Source: an uncultured Akkermansia sp. (GTDB taxonomy: Bacteria > Verrucomicrobiota > Verrucomicrobiia > Verrucomicrobiales > Akkermansiaceae). From it: a DNA stretch of 47,186 nt. How positions within the stretch are numbered: the first letter of the stretch is position 1; each line of letters starts with the position of its first letter. A program made the translations under genes and the position numbers. The DNA is taken from positions 1 to 47,186 of the forward strand of contig CANQAC010000012.1 of assembly GCA_947589345.1 (NCBI GenBank). Direction: 5' to 3'. A model generated the notes under the pieces. The model was not told the origin of the DNA. It made no database searches and was given only the letters and a program-made list of their open reading frames with translations. Of the stretch, positions 1 through 7,298 are shown piece by piece.

Positions 1-233
1 ATTGGAGATTTTTGCGTTTCCACTTTCCTCTTCCAAATTACCAAACTAATTATTCCCACATAACTCCTTTTATTACCCCGACTTCACGTCGAAGAGACAA
101 CGATTTGTCTCCCCCCAGTATAGATATGTTCGGCGTTTCAACTCACGCCTCCGTGAGGAGGCGACACACTGGAGGCTGTACGGCTCACACATCCTTGCAG
201 TTTACAACCTCGACAACACTGTGGTAGGACAGA
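1..233. repeat. 233-bp direct repeat, left copy
   Basis: This segment is identical, base for base as far as I can read, to 2978-3210 (offset 2977). Identity stops at 234 (g here, c at 3211). The left limit is the window edge, so the repeat may be longer. It contains perfect stems: GAGACAA/TTGTCTC (94-100 with 105-111), and two overlapping alternatives, CTCACG/CGTGAG (142-147 with 152-157) and CGCCTCC/GGAGGCG (146-152 with 157-163). No convincing protein is encoded; the 71-codon open frame in it is duplicated only because the DNA is. The pair of copies brackets a two-gene module. Confidence 0.9.
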
Positions 234-264
234 GCCAATAATAGTGCTTTGTCTATTTTCTTTT

Positions 265-1206
265 TCATACGCTAGAATCAGTCGTGTAAAGTACGCTCCC
301 AGAAACAGAAATTTCCTCGGGACAACCATCGTCTCCGTACGAAGCAATATCTCTCCCGTTTGGTATATCTTTCTTGGCATTGGAGGTAATGTCGGGGAGC
401 TCAATTTTGGTTTTCGCTTCAAGCGGTATGTCTACCGAAATGGCATGATCATGCATATACTTTCTCAAGTATCTATAATAAAGCATGATGTATCTCTCGT
501 ACAGTTCCATGTTGTCATACAGCGCCACATAAGGAACTGACTTAAGATTGGATGAGTGTTCCGGCTCTTCCCCATTTCTTATTTTTTTGAGTGCCTTGAA
601 GAGAAGAGGATCGTTAATTGCTAGGAGCAGAAAAGCATCTTTCCTCGCCAGTAATGCGACCACGATAGGAGCTAAACCTTCTTCCGTTGTATCTAACCCG
701 TAATGAAGTCGATCCAACCAGAAAGTGAAATGAACTCTCAATATCTCTCCAGAATTGACCTTGCTACTGAAAGACTCTCCTGGTTTTATCAAGGAATGAT
801 ATTGAGCCGGGTCACAGCTATTTCTCCAGTGTGCCCCTTTTTCTCCTAACGTCTCTTCATAAAAAAGATTTGTGTAATTGACCCCCTTAGCTTCATTTCT
901 CTCACTGCCGTCTTTCTCGTGCATGGACAAATAAAGCGACCTATACTTCATTTCCCTGTACAAGTTGTACCTTCCCTGATCGTCCCCGCGTTGTTGAACG
1001 ATTTTCCTCCACTCTCTCTGTTCTTTTACAATTGTCTGACGCAGTTTACTCCTTTCTCCGCCCCATTCCCAGTAACACACAGCATCGACTCCCGCCAACA
1101 CCACGACAAATATCGCCCATTGAAGGATGCGCTTTCTTTTCACAGCTGGTCTTACACTCTTCATAACCTGCATTCTCGTGTTGCTTTTTGAGTACAATGC
1201 AACCAT
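265..1206 (-). CDS. Unknown single-pass membrane protein, second gene of repeat-flanked module
   Basis: I do not recognise this 313-residue protein. It has a basic N-terminus (residues 10-27), one hydrophobic segment at about 28-46, then a mainly soluble, charged domain rich in Tyr, Arg and Glu, so a type II orientation with a periplasmic domain is likely. A longer frame with a TTG start at 1260 exists. I chose the ATG at 1206 because it follows the upstream gene's stop (1211-1213) by four bases and has an AAGGAA Shine-Dalgarno at 1214-1219 inside the end of that gene, a translational-coupling arrangement. It ends 31 bp before the left direct repeat. It is probably co-transcribed with the 1211-2665 gene, and the two proteins likely act together. 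No function is assigned. Confidence 0.75.
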   Translation of the reverse strand: MVALYSKSNTRMQVMKSVRPAVKRKRILQWAIFVVVLAGVDAVCYWEWGGERSKLRQTIVKEQREWRKIVQQRGDDQGRYNLYREMKYRSLYLSMHEKDGSERNEAKGVNYTNLFYEETLGEKGAHWRNSCDPAQYHSLIKPGESFSSKVNSGEILRVHFTFWLDRLHYGLDTTEEGLAPIVVALLARKDAFLLLAINDPLLFKALKKIRNGEEPEHSSNLKSVPYVALYDNMELYERYIMLYYRYLRKYMHDHAISVDIPLEAKTKIELPDITSNAKKDIPNGRDIASYGDDGCPEEISVSGSVLYTTDSSV

Positions 1207-1210
1207 TCCA

Positions 1211-2665
1211 TCATTCCTTACATGGGTAAATCTCTTTGAATATGCGTTGAGGCGCTTCAACGATTGGCTTTCCGTTAAAACCCACGCTCTGATTCACGCT
1301 CGGAGGTGGTACAAGCTTCCCATCACGAATCTTATTTCCCGCGTTGCCAATCTTCATGGAAAGACCGTTTTTAAGAGGCTCCCTTAAACTGTACTGTACA
1401 TATTGAGCAATGGAACGGTCATCGGCATATTCGCCATCCTTGAGCATGGAAGAATATCTTTGCCTTCCCTTTTCTATGTCTATTTCTTGCCCATATTCAG
1501 TCTTGTTGGCATCTGCTGCAAACCACCTCATCCTCGACCAGTACCATTTAAATATCGCCAACGGTTTATAATCCTGCAATATATCCTTCTCCACCTCAAT
1601 ATCTCGATACCCCACAAAACGTACGACTGTGCCGGGGTCGTTCCCTCGCATAATACGGATTTCGCTGTCTTCCGTTCGAACCCTTTCCTTTGTCTCCCGG
1701 ACAGAACACGGAATCGGCGGCACATTATGGCACATGCTGTTCTCGCAAAGAATATCAATTACCTTATATCTTTTCCTGACTTCCTGCGGCAGGTTTGCCA
1801 GTGTTTGCCTATTCCCCTCCGTTTTTGCCGTACTCAATGCTTGTTCACTCCACTTCCATAGCTTTCCTTCCCCATCCAATTTGACCCACCCATCTATCGT
1901 CAGCTGGTAGAGCAACCAAATATTCTCCATAAGAAGGGACAACTCTAAATTATCTTCGGTGATTATTCTTGCAGGTTGGTTCGCCACGGACGGAGTTAGA
2001 AACAGTCGCTCCAACTTATCCATCCCTCCTCCAACATCACCTGCAATATCCCTTAATCCGGGTAGAAAAAATATCCTGCCCGGTTTACCCTCATAACATC
2101 TCGCCGCTAATTTTCTCAAATCAAGCCCTTCCACAAACTCGTTGATATCTCCACTGTAGTCCACTTCCCACGGCTTATTCTCCGGTGCCCTCTCCGTTAT
2201 CTTCAAACTTCTATTCCCGAAACCATCACTACCTAATATTGCCGTACCCTCTACTAAATCCCTCAATTGATAGCCCGCCAAATTCAGTATTTCCAAGGTA
2301 TCTTGCCCAATCTCCCCCTCTGCTTTCCACATAAATACCGCTTTACTCAGTCGTGGAGGTGTATAATACGTGTCCAGCGTGTCGTACATGAGCCAAGACT
2401 TAAATGATGCGGCCTTATAATAATGCTCCGGCACTTCCCACGACGCCCGTTCGTATATTTCCTTGTACCATACCCTCTGATACAGAAACTCCAAAACTCC
2501 CCAACACACAACAGCGATCATTCCCACCTCCACCATGGCTCTATATACCCTCGCATATCGAACTCCTTTCCAATTCATGTAAAGGTTCCGCAATATTCGT
2601 ACCAGCATCGCCCAGCATGCCACTATCAGCACGAGTTTGATGATCATGTATAAATATGCCTCCAT
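1211..2665 (-). CDS. Unknown membrane protein with two N-terminal TM segments, first gene of module
   Basis: This is a 484-residue protein that I cannot place in a family. Two hydrophobic stretches lie near the N-terminus (about residues 8-25 and 47-64). They are followed by a long hydrophilic domain with many Trp and Tyr residues and a Cys pair in the second half (LCENSMC). The topology suggests a small membrane anchor carrying a roughly 400-residue domain on one face. The ATG at 2665 is preceded by AGGAAAAG at good spacing, and a promoter lies at 2697-2725. The codon choice (many ATA, TTA and AGA codons) looks more AT-rich than in the neighbouring housekeeping genes. With its flanking repeats this suggests an acquired or duplicated accessory unit, which is inference. 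Confidence 0.8.
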   Translation of the reverse strand: MEAYLYMIIKLVLIVACWAMLVRILRNLYMNWKGVRYARVYRAMVEVGMIAVVCWGVLEFLYQRVWYKEIYERASWEVPEHYYKAASFKSWLMYDTLDTYYTPPRLSKAVFMWKAEGEIGQDTLEILNLAGYQLRDLVEGTAILGSDGFGNRSLKITERAPENKPWEVDYSGDINEFVEGLDLRKLAARCYEGKPGRIFFLPGLRDIAGDVGGGMDKLERLFLTPSVANQPARIITEDNLELSLLMENIWLLYQLTIDGWVKLDGEGKLWKWSEQALSTAKTEGNRQTLANLPQEVRKRYKVIDILCENSMCHNVPPIPCSVRETKERVRTEDSEIRIMRGNDPGTVVRFVGYRDIEVEKDILQDYKPLAIFKWYWSRMRWFAADANKTEYGQEIDIEKGRQRYSSMLKDGEYADDRSIAQYVQYSLREPLKNGLSMKIGNAGNKIRDGKLVPPPSVNQSVGFNGKPIVEAPQRIFKEIYPCKE

Positions 2666-2696
2666 GTCTTTTCCTACTTCTTACTACGGTCTCGCC

Positions 2697-2725
2697 ACTT
2701 TAGCATACTCCAAGACACAATGCAA
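2697..2725 (-). promoter_or_regulatory. Sigma70-type promoter of the two-gene module
   Basis: Read on the minus strand: TTGCAT (-35, 2725-2720), 17 bp, TAAAGT (-10, 2702-2697). Initiation would fall near 2690, giving a leader of about 25 nt that includes the AGGAAAAG ribosome site of the gene starting at 2665. A 42-nt element shared with the dnaE upstream region lies 21 bp upstream of the -35 box. Confidence 0.55.
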
Positions 2726-2742
2726 GCCCCCACGTCTTTTCC

Positions 2743-2850
2743 TCACGGCAAACGCGTTAGAAAAGCTAGGGAGAGAATTGGACGTGTGCTTTCCACCAAT
2801 TCGCGAGGGATTTCTCTTGCAATTTGGGCTAAAATGGTTATCTTAGGCAT
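2743..2850 (-). other. 35-codon open frame, possible transposase N-terminal remnant
   Basis: A minus-strand frame from ATG 2850 to TGA 2743-2745 encodes a peptide beginning MPKITILAQIAREIPRELVE. The 'ILAQIAREIPR' pattern is reminiscent of the FSQLLxLIPR start of IS4-type transposases with a DUF4372-like N-terminal domain, but the similarity ends there and there is no ribosome site. It includes the 42-nt repeated element. It is either a truncated IS fragment or a chance frame. Confidence 0.2.
2747..2788. repeat. 42-nt dispersed element, copy A
   Basis: This matches 47080-47121 at 36 of 42 positions with no gaps, by eye. Both copies lie 21 bp upstream of the -35 box of a minus-strand promoter (the module promoter here, dnaE at the other end), and a GCAAGC word lies at the same offset in both. 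The element could be an upstream operator or the remnant of a mobile element. Confidence 0.6.
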
Positions 2851-2977
2851 GGAAGGTTTTTTGTTGTTGCACCCTTAGAATACTCTTTTCTGAGGAAACA
2901 AATCAACCTTCCTTTTTTTGTCTTCTCTTACCCTCCCTCATTATTTTCTTGGGACGGATGTGACCGTAGATACATTC

Positions 2978-3210
2978 ATTGGAGATTTTTGCGTTTCCAC
3001 TTTCCTCTTCCAAATTACCAAACTAATTATTCCCACATAACTCCTTTTATTACCCCGACTTCACGTCGAAGAGACAACGATTTGTCTCCCCCCAGTATAG
3101 ATATGTTCGGCGTTTCAACTCACGCCTCCGTGAGGAGGCGACACACTGGAGGCTGTACGGCTCACACATCCTTGCAGTTTACAACCTCGACAACACTGTG
3201 GTAGGACAGA
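2978..3210. repeat. 233-bp direct repeat, right copy
   Basis: Identical to 1-233. The same internal stems occur at +2977. It lies upstream of the two-gene module's promoter. No target-site duplication is recognisable at its edges: the left flank is tgaccgtagatacattc and the right flank is ccctaatatt. The unit from one copy to the next is 2977 bp, which would allow excision or amplification of the module by homologous recombination. Confidence 0.9.
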
Positions 3211-3227
3211 CCCTAATATTCATTGCG

Positions 3228-3353
3228 TCAAATTTCGTCTCTCGAGGTGCGTTTGTCGAGATGGACGAGCAACTGCCCTTTGGAGTACGCCCGCTGTTCG
3301 GGCAGGGTAGTCGATAAGCCGCAGAGTTGAGCCAACGGTTTCTTTTTTGTCAT
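3228..3353 (-). CDS. Possible 41-residue basic peptide beside the right repeat
   Basis: A minus-strand frame from ATG 3353 encodes a peptide starting MTKKKPLAQL and rich in Lys, Arg and Leu, ending 18 bp from the right direct repeat. GGGAAG lies about nine bases upstream and could be a weak ribosome site. The family is unknown. The same DNA on the plus strand folds into GCCCG-CTGTT-CGGGC and CTCGA...TCGAG stems, so a structured RNA is an alternative. I see nothing else in 3211-3450. Confidence 0.25.
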   Translation of the reverse strand: MTKKKPLAQLCGLSTTLPEQRAYSKGQLLVHLDKRTSRDEI

Positions 3354-3452
3354 GATTGACTTCCCGAGATACCGGCTGAGTGAACAAAAATGAATGTCAT
3401 GATGTAGATTGAGCTTGATTTGAAGAGCTTTTGTGGTAGAAAAGAGAGGTGA

Positions 3453-3478
3453 CATCCTCCGGATCACATGGGAGGATG
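3453..3478 (+). promoter_or_regulatory. Hairpin in the leader of the 3509 gene
   Basis: A perfect 8-bp inverted repeat, CATCCTCC (3453-3460) and GGAGGATG (3471-3478), has a 10-nt loop. A possible promoter (TTGATT 3415-3420, 16 bp, TAGAAA 3437-3442) would place this hairpin in the 5' leader. It could affect translation or mRNA stability; the role is inference. Confidence 0.35.
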
Positions 3479-3508
3479 TTCGGAAACTCAACGCAATCAA
3501 GAATAGAT

Positions 3509-3949
3509 ATGGACACACAAGTCTCTGTGCTTTGCGATTACGCAGCTGATTATCAGGGGAAACTTTGCGTGCAGGGTGCGTTTGACACTCTGTTCGCACG
3601 CCAATTTCCGGTAATACACCCTGCCTGTTCACTGGCTCTCCGCTTTTGTATGGTGCCGGAGGATGCCGGGGAGCATAAACTAGGCATCACCATTGTGGAT
3701 GAAGACGGCGTGCCGCTGGATAAAGAGCGCATGCCCATCATGGCAGATTTGCGCGTGGGGCTGCCGGAGGGTGCTTCGTTCCTGACGCGGAATTTGGTGA
3801 TGAACTTCCAGGGTCTGCGTTTTACCAAGACTGGTACGTATTCGGTGGATGTAACGTTGGATGGGGAGTTGCTTTCACGCACACCGTTGCGTCTAGTTCA
3901 GGTTCCTGCAGAGGATACCCCGCCTGCCGATCACGCTCCCCAGGCCTGA
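3509..3949 (+). CDS. DUF6941-like small protein
   Basis: A 146-residue soluble protein starting MDTQVSVLCDYAADYQGKLC. The opening (a beta strand, 'CDYA', then 'GKL-VQGAFDTLFA') and the later 'LGITIVDEDG' and 'LRFTKTGTYSVDVTLDG' strands fit the DUF6941 family, beta-sandwich-like proteins of unknown function seen in several bacterial phyla. The assignment is from memory of the family pattern. The frame is open from a GTG at 3449; I chose ATG 3509 because the family usually begins just before this strand, though starts at 3449 or 3476 cannot be excluded. A strong terminator follows 24 bp after the stop, so it is probably monocistronic. Confidence 0.7.
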   Translation: MDTQVSVLCDYAADYQGKLCVQGAFDTLFARQFPVIHPACSLALRFCMVPEDAGEHKLGITIVDEDGVPLDKERMPIMADLRVGLPEGASFLTRNLVMNFQGLRFTKTGTYSVDVTLDGELLSRTPLRLVQVPAEDTPPADHAPQA

Positions 3950-3973
3950 GAGGCGCAAGGGACGCAGATGATT

Positions 3974-4010
3974 CCCGAGCGCAGGGCCGCCCCTGCCTCG
4001 GGATTTTTTT
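3974..4010 (+). terminator. Strong rho-independent terminator
   Basis: CCCGAG and GCAGGG on the 5' side pair with CCCTGC and CTCGGG on the 3' side (12 bp with one bulged C at 3980 and a 4-nt loop), followed by A and seven T. It ends only 16 bp before the start of the TPR gene. Confidence 0.9.
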
Positions 4011-4026
4011 CACCGAAGAAAGCAGG

Positions 4027-6414
4027 TTGAAGCGTAGCCGGTCAGTATGGAGTGCAAGACGCTGCTGCATTGTAGCGGCGGGTTGGGCGCTTGTTTTTTG
4101 TGCGGAGCTTCAAGCCCAGCAGGCGCGTATTTACCGGGTCAATACCCAATCTGCCAACAGTCAGACTCTTCGTGATCCCGGAGGCGCTTACCTTAATGCA
4201 TATCGCCTATGTAGAGAGTCCGAAATTTTGGCTGAGAAACAGAGTTATAATGCTGCTCTGCGCAAGGGGCAGGAGGCGGAACGACTGCTCGCTGCTATTG
4301 TCCGTGACTTTCCGAACTGGAAAAGTAACCTCGTGAGTACCAGGCGACGTCTGTTAGCAGAGAATCTGCAGGCGTACCGCAAACGAGCCCAGGAAATGCT
4401 GCCGGTGGAGCGTCGTGTGCAGGCCACGCCTGTGCCTATGGAACTTCCGAGTGGTCGGACTCCGGCGGGGCCGGGGACATATGAACCTGTTGAACTGCCG
4501 AATTATGAGACGACGGATCGCAAGCTCTACCAGGCTCTGGCGCGTGCGCAAGAGGAGTGTCGGCGCATTGCGCGCGCATACACCGAGTTGAACGACCGGT
4601 TTCGAGATGTACAAAAAAAATTAGTGGCCGCCCAAAACGAGCAAAATCTCTACAAAGAGCGGTATGAAAAACTTCTGGCCCAGGTGACTACGGAACGAGC
4701 CGCCGGCAACAGTGTCGTCGACTCGCTTTCCCGGCAATTGGCTGATATGGAGAGTAAATACCGCAATTCGCAGGAAGCGCTCAAGGAGGCTGAGGAGCGC
4801 TCCGGCGCCTTGGAGACGCGACTTACCGAGACCTTGCAGAACTTAGAAAAAGTGACTCGAGAGCGCGATTCGCTTTCTCGCGAGAATGAGCAACTACGAG
4901 CTGTGGTAGAACTCAATAGCCCGGAGAAAACCAAGGCCCTTCTGGATCAGAATTTGACGCTCGCCGAACAATTAAAGACAGCCCAGGAGAAAATCAAAGA
5001 ATTGGAGGCTATGCAGTCCGGCGCTAGTGACCAGAATGAAGTGCTGTCGCGCCAACTGGAGGAGGCGCGGGAGGAGGCAACGCGGTTGAGAGAAGAACTC
5101 AACAACATTTATGATGAAAATATGGGCTATCGGCGTCGTATTTCGGAGCTTTCTGAGCAACTGAATAATATGGAGGCCGATTTGGCGGCTCGCGAGAAGC
5201 AGCCGGTTGCTGACCCGGTCACGCTGGAAGAAAATAAACTGCTGCGCTCCATGATTGATAAACAGCGCAAGACACTTGCCATGCAGGAGGAGAGTCGCCG
5301 CCTTCTCATCGAAACGTATCGAAAGCAGCACGATCATGATCCGAAAGTTTTGGAAGCTCTGGACCGATTGCAGGAGGAAAGTTCCCCGGAGTTGACTGAC
5401 CGTGAGAAAAATTTACTTGCGGAGGTGCAGCATAAAATCGCTGAGGGAGTGGATGACCAAGGCAACGCTGTACGCGTGAATCTGGAAATGCAAACCTTGG
5501 TCGATCTGGCCAACAAAGCCTTCGCTAAAGGGCGCTATGTGTCGGCTGAGCAGATGTACTTAACTCTTTATGATTTGCAACCTGATCACTTGCCGGGACT
5601 CATCAATTTGGGGACCATACTGTTGTACAATAATAAAAACAGCGTGGCGCTCAATTATTTGACCCGCGCCACACGGCTCGCTCCCAATATGGCCATCGGC
5701 TACTACCTCTCCGGTATAGCATATTATCGCCTGGAACGCTTCAATGAAGCTCAACGCATGTTTTCACGCGCGGTGCAGTTGGATCCCGGCAGTGCAGAAG
5801 CCTTCTTTTACCTGGCAAACATTGAAGGGATAAGCGGTTCGTACGATCGCGCTCTCAAGCACTACGCTGCGGCCGTCAAAATCAACCCGGAATTAGCAGA
5901 CGCGCACTACAACATGGCGCGCTTGTATGCAGAATCTGGGCACGTGCCGGAGGCGGCGAGGTCGTACGATCGCGCTGTCCACGGAGGAGCTATGCCGGAT
6001 CCGGATTTTGAGCGATACTTGCGTTCCCACCCGGATAATGAAAAACGCCCGGGCGTAGATCTCGTCAGCTCTGTGAAGCCGGATGAGGAAGCGCGCCGCC
6101 TCGGGGAAGGGGAGCAAAAAATTGATGCTCAGAATCGGGATACTGAGCGTGGCTCTGCTCAAGCTGGGGCAGATTCTTCGACCGATACCCCTGAGCAAAG
6201 AGACTTCGCAAAGTTGGTCGCGGAAATAGCAGTTTCCATTCCGGCTGTTAAAACTCCTTCCCCGGCTGGCATCGGTCATGATATCCCGGATGAATATTTT
6301 CGCGACATTCGGATGCGGACACGGTCGGGGTTGCGTACTCTTCGCCTCAAACGTCCCGAACCGCAACGTTTGCGCACCCGCGGAGAGGAAGACATCCGCC
6401 AGATAAGTCGCTAA
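4027..6414 (+). CDS. Secreted coiled-coil / TPR repeat protein
   Basis: A 795-residue exported protein. Residues 1-30 form a signal peptide (basic start, hydrophobic core, cleavage after LQA at about 30). Residues 165-430 are a long Glu/Lys/Arg/Leu-rich heptad region that should form a coiled coil, and residues 490-655 hold about four TPR units with the usual Gly/Ala/Tyr/Pro spacing ('AYYRLERFNEAQRMFSRAVQLDP'). The C-terminus is Pro/Arg-rich and probably disordered. TPR plus coiled-coil proteins of this form act as scaffolds in the periplasm or at the outer membrane; no specific role can be given. The start is TTG with GAAGAAAGCAGG upstream, the only start that preserves the signal peptide. 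A strong terminator ends 16 bp upstream, so the gene needs read-through or a promoter overlapping the terminator. Confidence 0.8.
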   Translation: MKRSRSVWSARRCCIVAAGWALVFCAELQAQQARIYRVNTQSANSQTLRDPGGAYLNAYRLCRESEILAEKQSYNAALRKGQEAERLLAAIVRDFPNWKSNLVSTRRRLLAENLQAYRKRAQEMLPVERRVQATPVPMELPSGRTPAGPGTYEPVELPNYETTDRKLYQALARAQEECRRIARAYTELNDRFRDVQKKLVAAQNEQNLYKERYEKLLAQVTTERAAGNSVVDSLSRQLADMESKYRNSQEALKEAEERSGALETRLTETLQNLEKVTRERDSLSRENEQLRAVVELNSPEKTKALLDQNLTLAEQLKTAQEKIKELEAMQSGASDQNEVLSRQLEEAREEATRLREELNNIYDENMGYRRRISELSEQLNNMEADLAAREKQPVADPVTLEENKLLRSMIDKQRKTLAMQEESRRLLIETYRKQHDHDPKVLEALDRLQEESSPELTDREKNLLAEVQHKIAEGVDDQGNAVRVNLEMQTLVDLANKAFAKGRYVSAEQMYLTLYDLQPDHLPGLINLGTILLYNNKNSVALNYLTRATRLAPNMAIGYYLSGIAYYRLERFNEAQRMFSRAVQLDPGSAEAFFYLANIEGISGSYDRALKHYAAAVKINPELADAHYNMARLYAESGHVPEAARSYDRAVHGGAMPDPDFERYLRSHPDNEKRPGVDLVSSVKPDEEARRLGEGEQKIDAQNRDTERGSAQAGADSSTDTPEQRDFAKLVAEIAVSIPAVKTPSPAGIGHDIPDEYFRDIRMRTRSGLRTLRLKRPEPQRLRTRGEEDIRQISR

Positions 6415-6438
6415 CCGGGGCGTCAATGATCTGCTGCC

Positions 6439-7023
6439 ATGTCCCACACGGATTCTACAAAACCTCCCATCGACAAGCGGGCAGCTCTATGGCAGGAGTT
6501 GGAAGATTACTTGGAGATGCACCCGGAGCAGGCAGTTTGTACACGCCGCATCATGCACTTTGTGGGTAACACGCCGAGTTGCTTCGAGCGCAGTCATACT
6601 GCGGGGCATATTACTGGGTCGGCTTGGTTGATCAGCCCAGATGGCAAGCGAGCTCTGCTCACCTTACACCGCAAATTGGGTAAGTGGTTGCAACCAGGCG
6701 GCCATGCGGATGGAGAGGCCAATTTGCTGCGCGTGGCTGTGCGTGAGGCGCAGGAGGAAAGTGGGATCTCCGGCATTGAACCGGTGTGTACCGAGATATT
6801 CGATGTGGATATTCACCGTATTCCGGCACGCCCGCAGAGCCAGGAGTCGGCACACTTTCACTACGATGTGCGCTATTTGCTGCGTGCTCCTCACGAGCGT
6901 TTCCGCATCAGTGAAGAGTCGAGAGCTTTGGTGTGGGTGGATCAGGCGGAGTTGCTGTCCTCTGGCATTGAGGTTGACGAATCTGTGCGTCGCATGGCAC
7001 GCAAGGCGCAGGAAATGCTTTGA
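6439..7023 (+). CDS. Nudix hydrolase
   Basis: A 194-residue Nudix hydrolase, expected to cleave a nucleoside-diphosphate-linked substrate. The Nudix box is at about residues 90-114: GGHADGEANLL followed by REAQEESG, with the metal-binding Glu residues intact. The preceding 'HRKLGKWLQPGGHADG' is typical of a bacterial Nudix subfamily of unknown substrate. The spacing between the first Glu and REA is eight rather than the canonical seven, which I recall as normal in this GGHADG subfamily. No strong ribosome site precedes ATG 6439. It lies 24 bp after the TPR gene and is probably co-transcribed with it. Confidence 0.85.
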   Translation: MSHTDSTKPPIDKRAALWQELEDYLEMHPEQAVCTRRIMHFVGNTPSCFERSHTAGHITGSAWLISPDGKRALLTLHRKLGKWLQPGGHADGEANLLRVAVREAQEESGISGIEPVCTEIFDVDIHRIPARPQSQESAHFHYDVRYLLRAPHERFRISEESRALVWVDQAELLSSGIEVDESVRRMARKAQEML

Positions 7024-7034
7024 CAGCGGCAAAC

Positions 7035-7130
7035 ATGCTGAGGGCGATCTCTCTTGCTGCCATATTTATTTGGTTCGAGGTGGTCATTGTTGTTGCCGTT
7101 GCTTTTGTGTTGTTTGTGCAGACGTTCTGA
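7035..7130 (+). CDS. Candidate 31-residue membrane micro-protein
   Basis: ATG 7035 to TGA 7128-7130 encodes a peptide with a short basic head (MLRAISL) and then an almost uninterrupted hydrophobic stretch of Ile, Val, Phe and Ala ending in QTF, one clear transmembrane helix. It begins 11 bp after the Nudix stop. Its stop overlaps the ATG of a 43-codon Arg-rich frame (7129-7260; TGATG junction), which ends at the transaldolase promoter. The hydrophobic composition is unlikely by chance but the ribosome site is weak. It may be a small membrane protein co-transcribed with the Nudix gene. No function is assigned. Confidence 0.4.
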   Translation: MLRAISLAAIFIWFEVVIVVAVAFVLFVQTF

Positions 7131-7257
7131 TGGACGCCACTCGACGGAATGAGGAACGGAGAGCTTTCCGACGGCGTGAGTCAAGCCGACTCTGTGCGTT
7201 TTACTCTTCTTCGACGAGGGATAGCGGGTTTCTCGGCCCTTGCTCCAGGGAATGGAC

Positions 7258-7285
7258 TTGACTTCGGTGGGGGGTATATTATGAT
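7258..7285 (+). promoter_or_regulatory. Promoter of transaldolase
   Basis: TTGACT (7258-7263), 16 bp, TATGAT (7280-7285), each matching consensus at five of six positions. Initiation would be near 7292, downstream of the ATG at 7281, which argues for the ATG at 7299 and a leader of only about seven nt. Confidence 0.6.
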
Positions 7286-7298
7286 AGAGCCATCCCCT

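Noticed and set aside
12..227. 71-codon open frame present twice (also 2989-3204)
   Set aside because: It is identical only because the underlying DNA repeat is identical; it has no ribosome site, no recognisable domain, and runs through hairpins.
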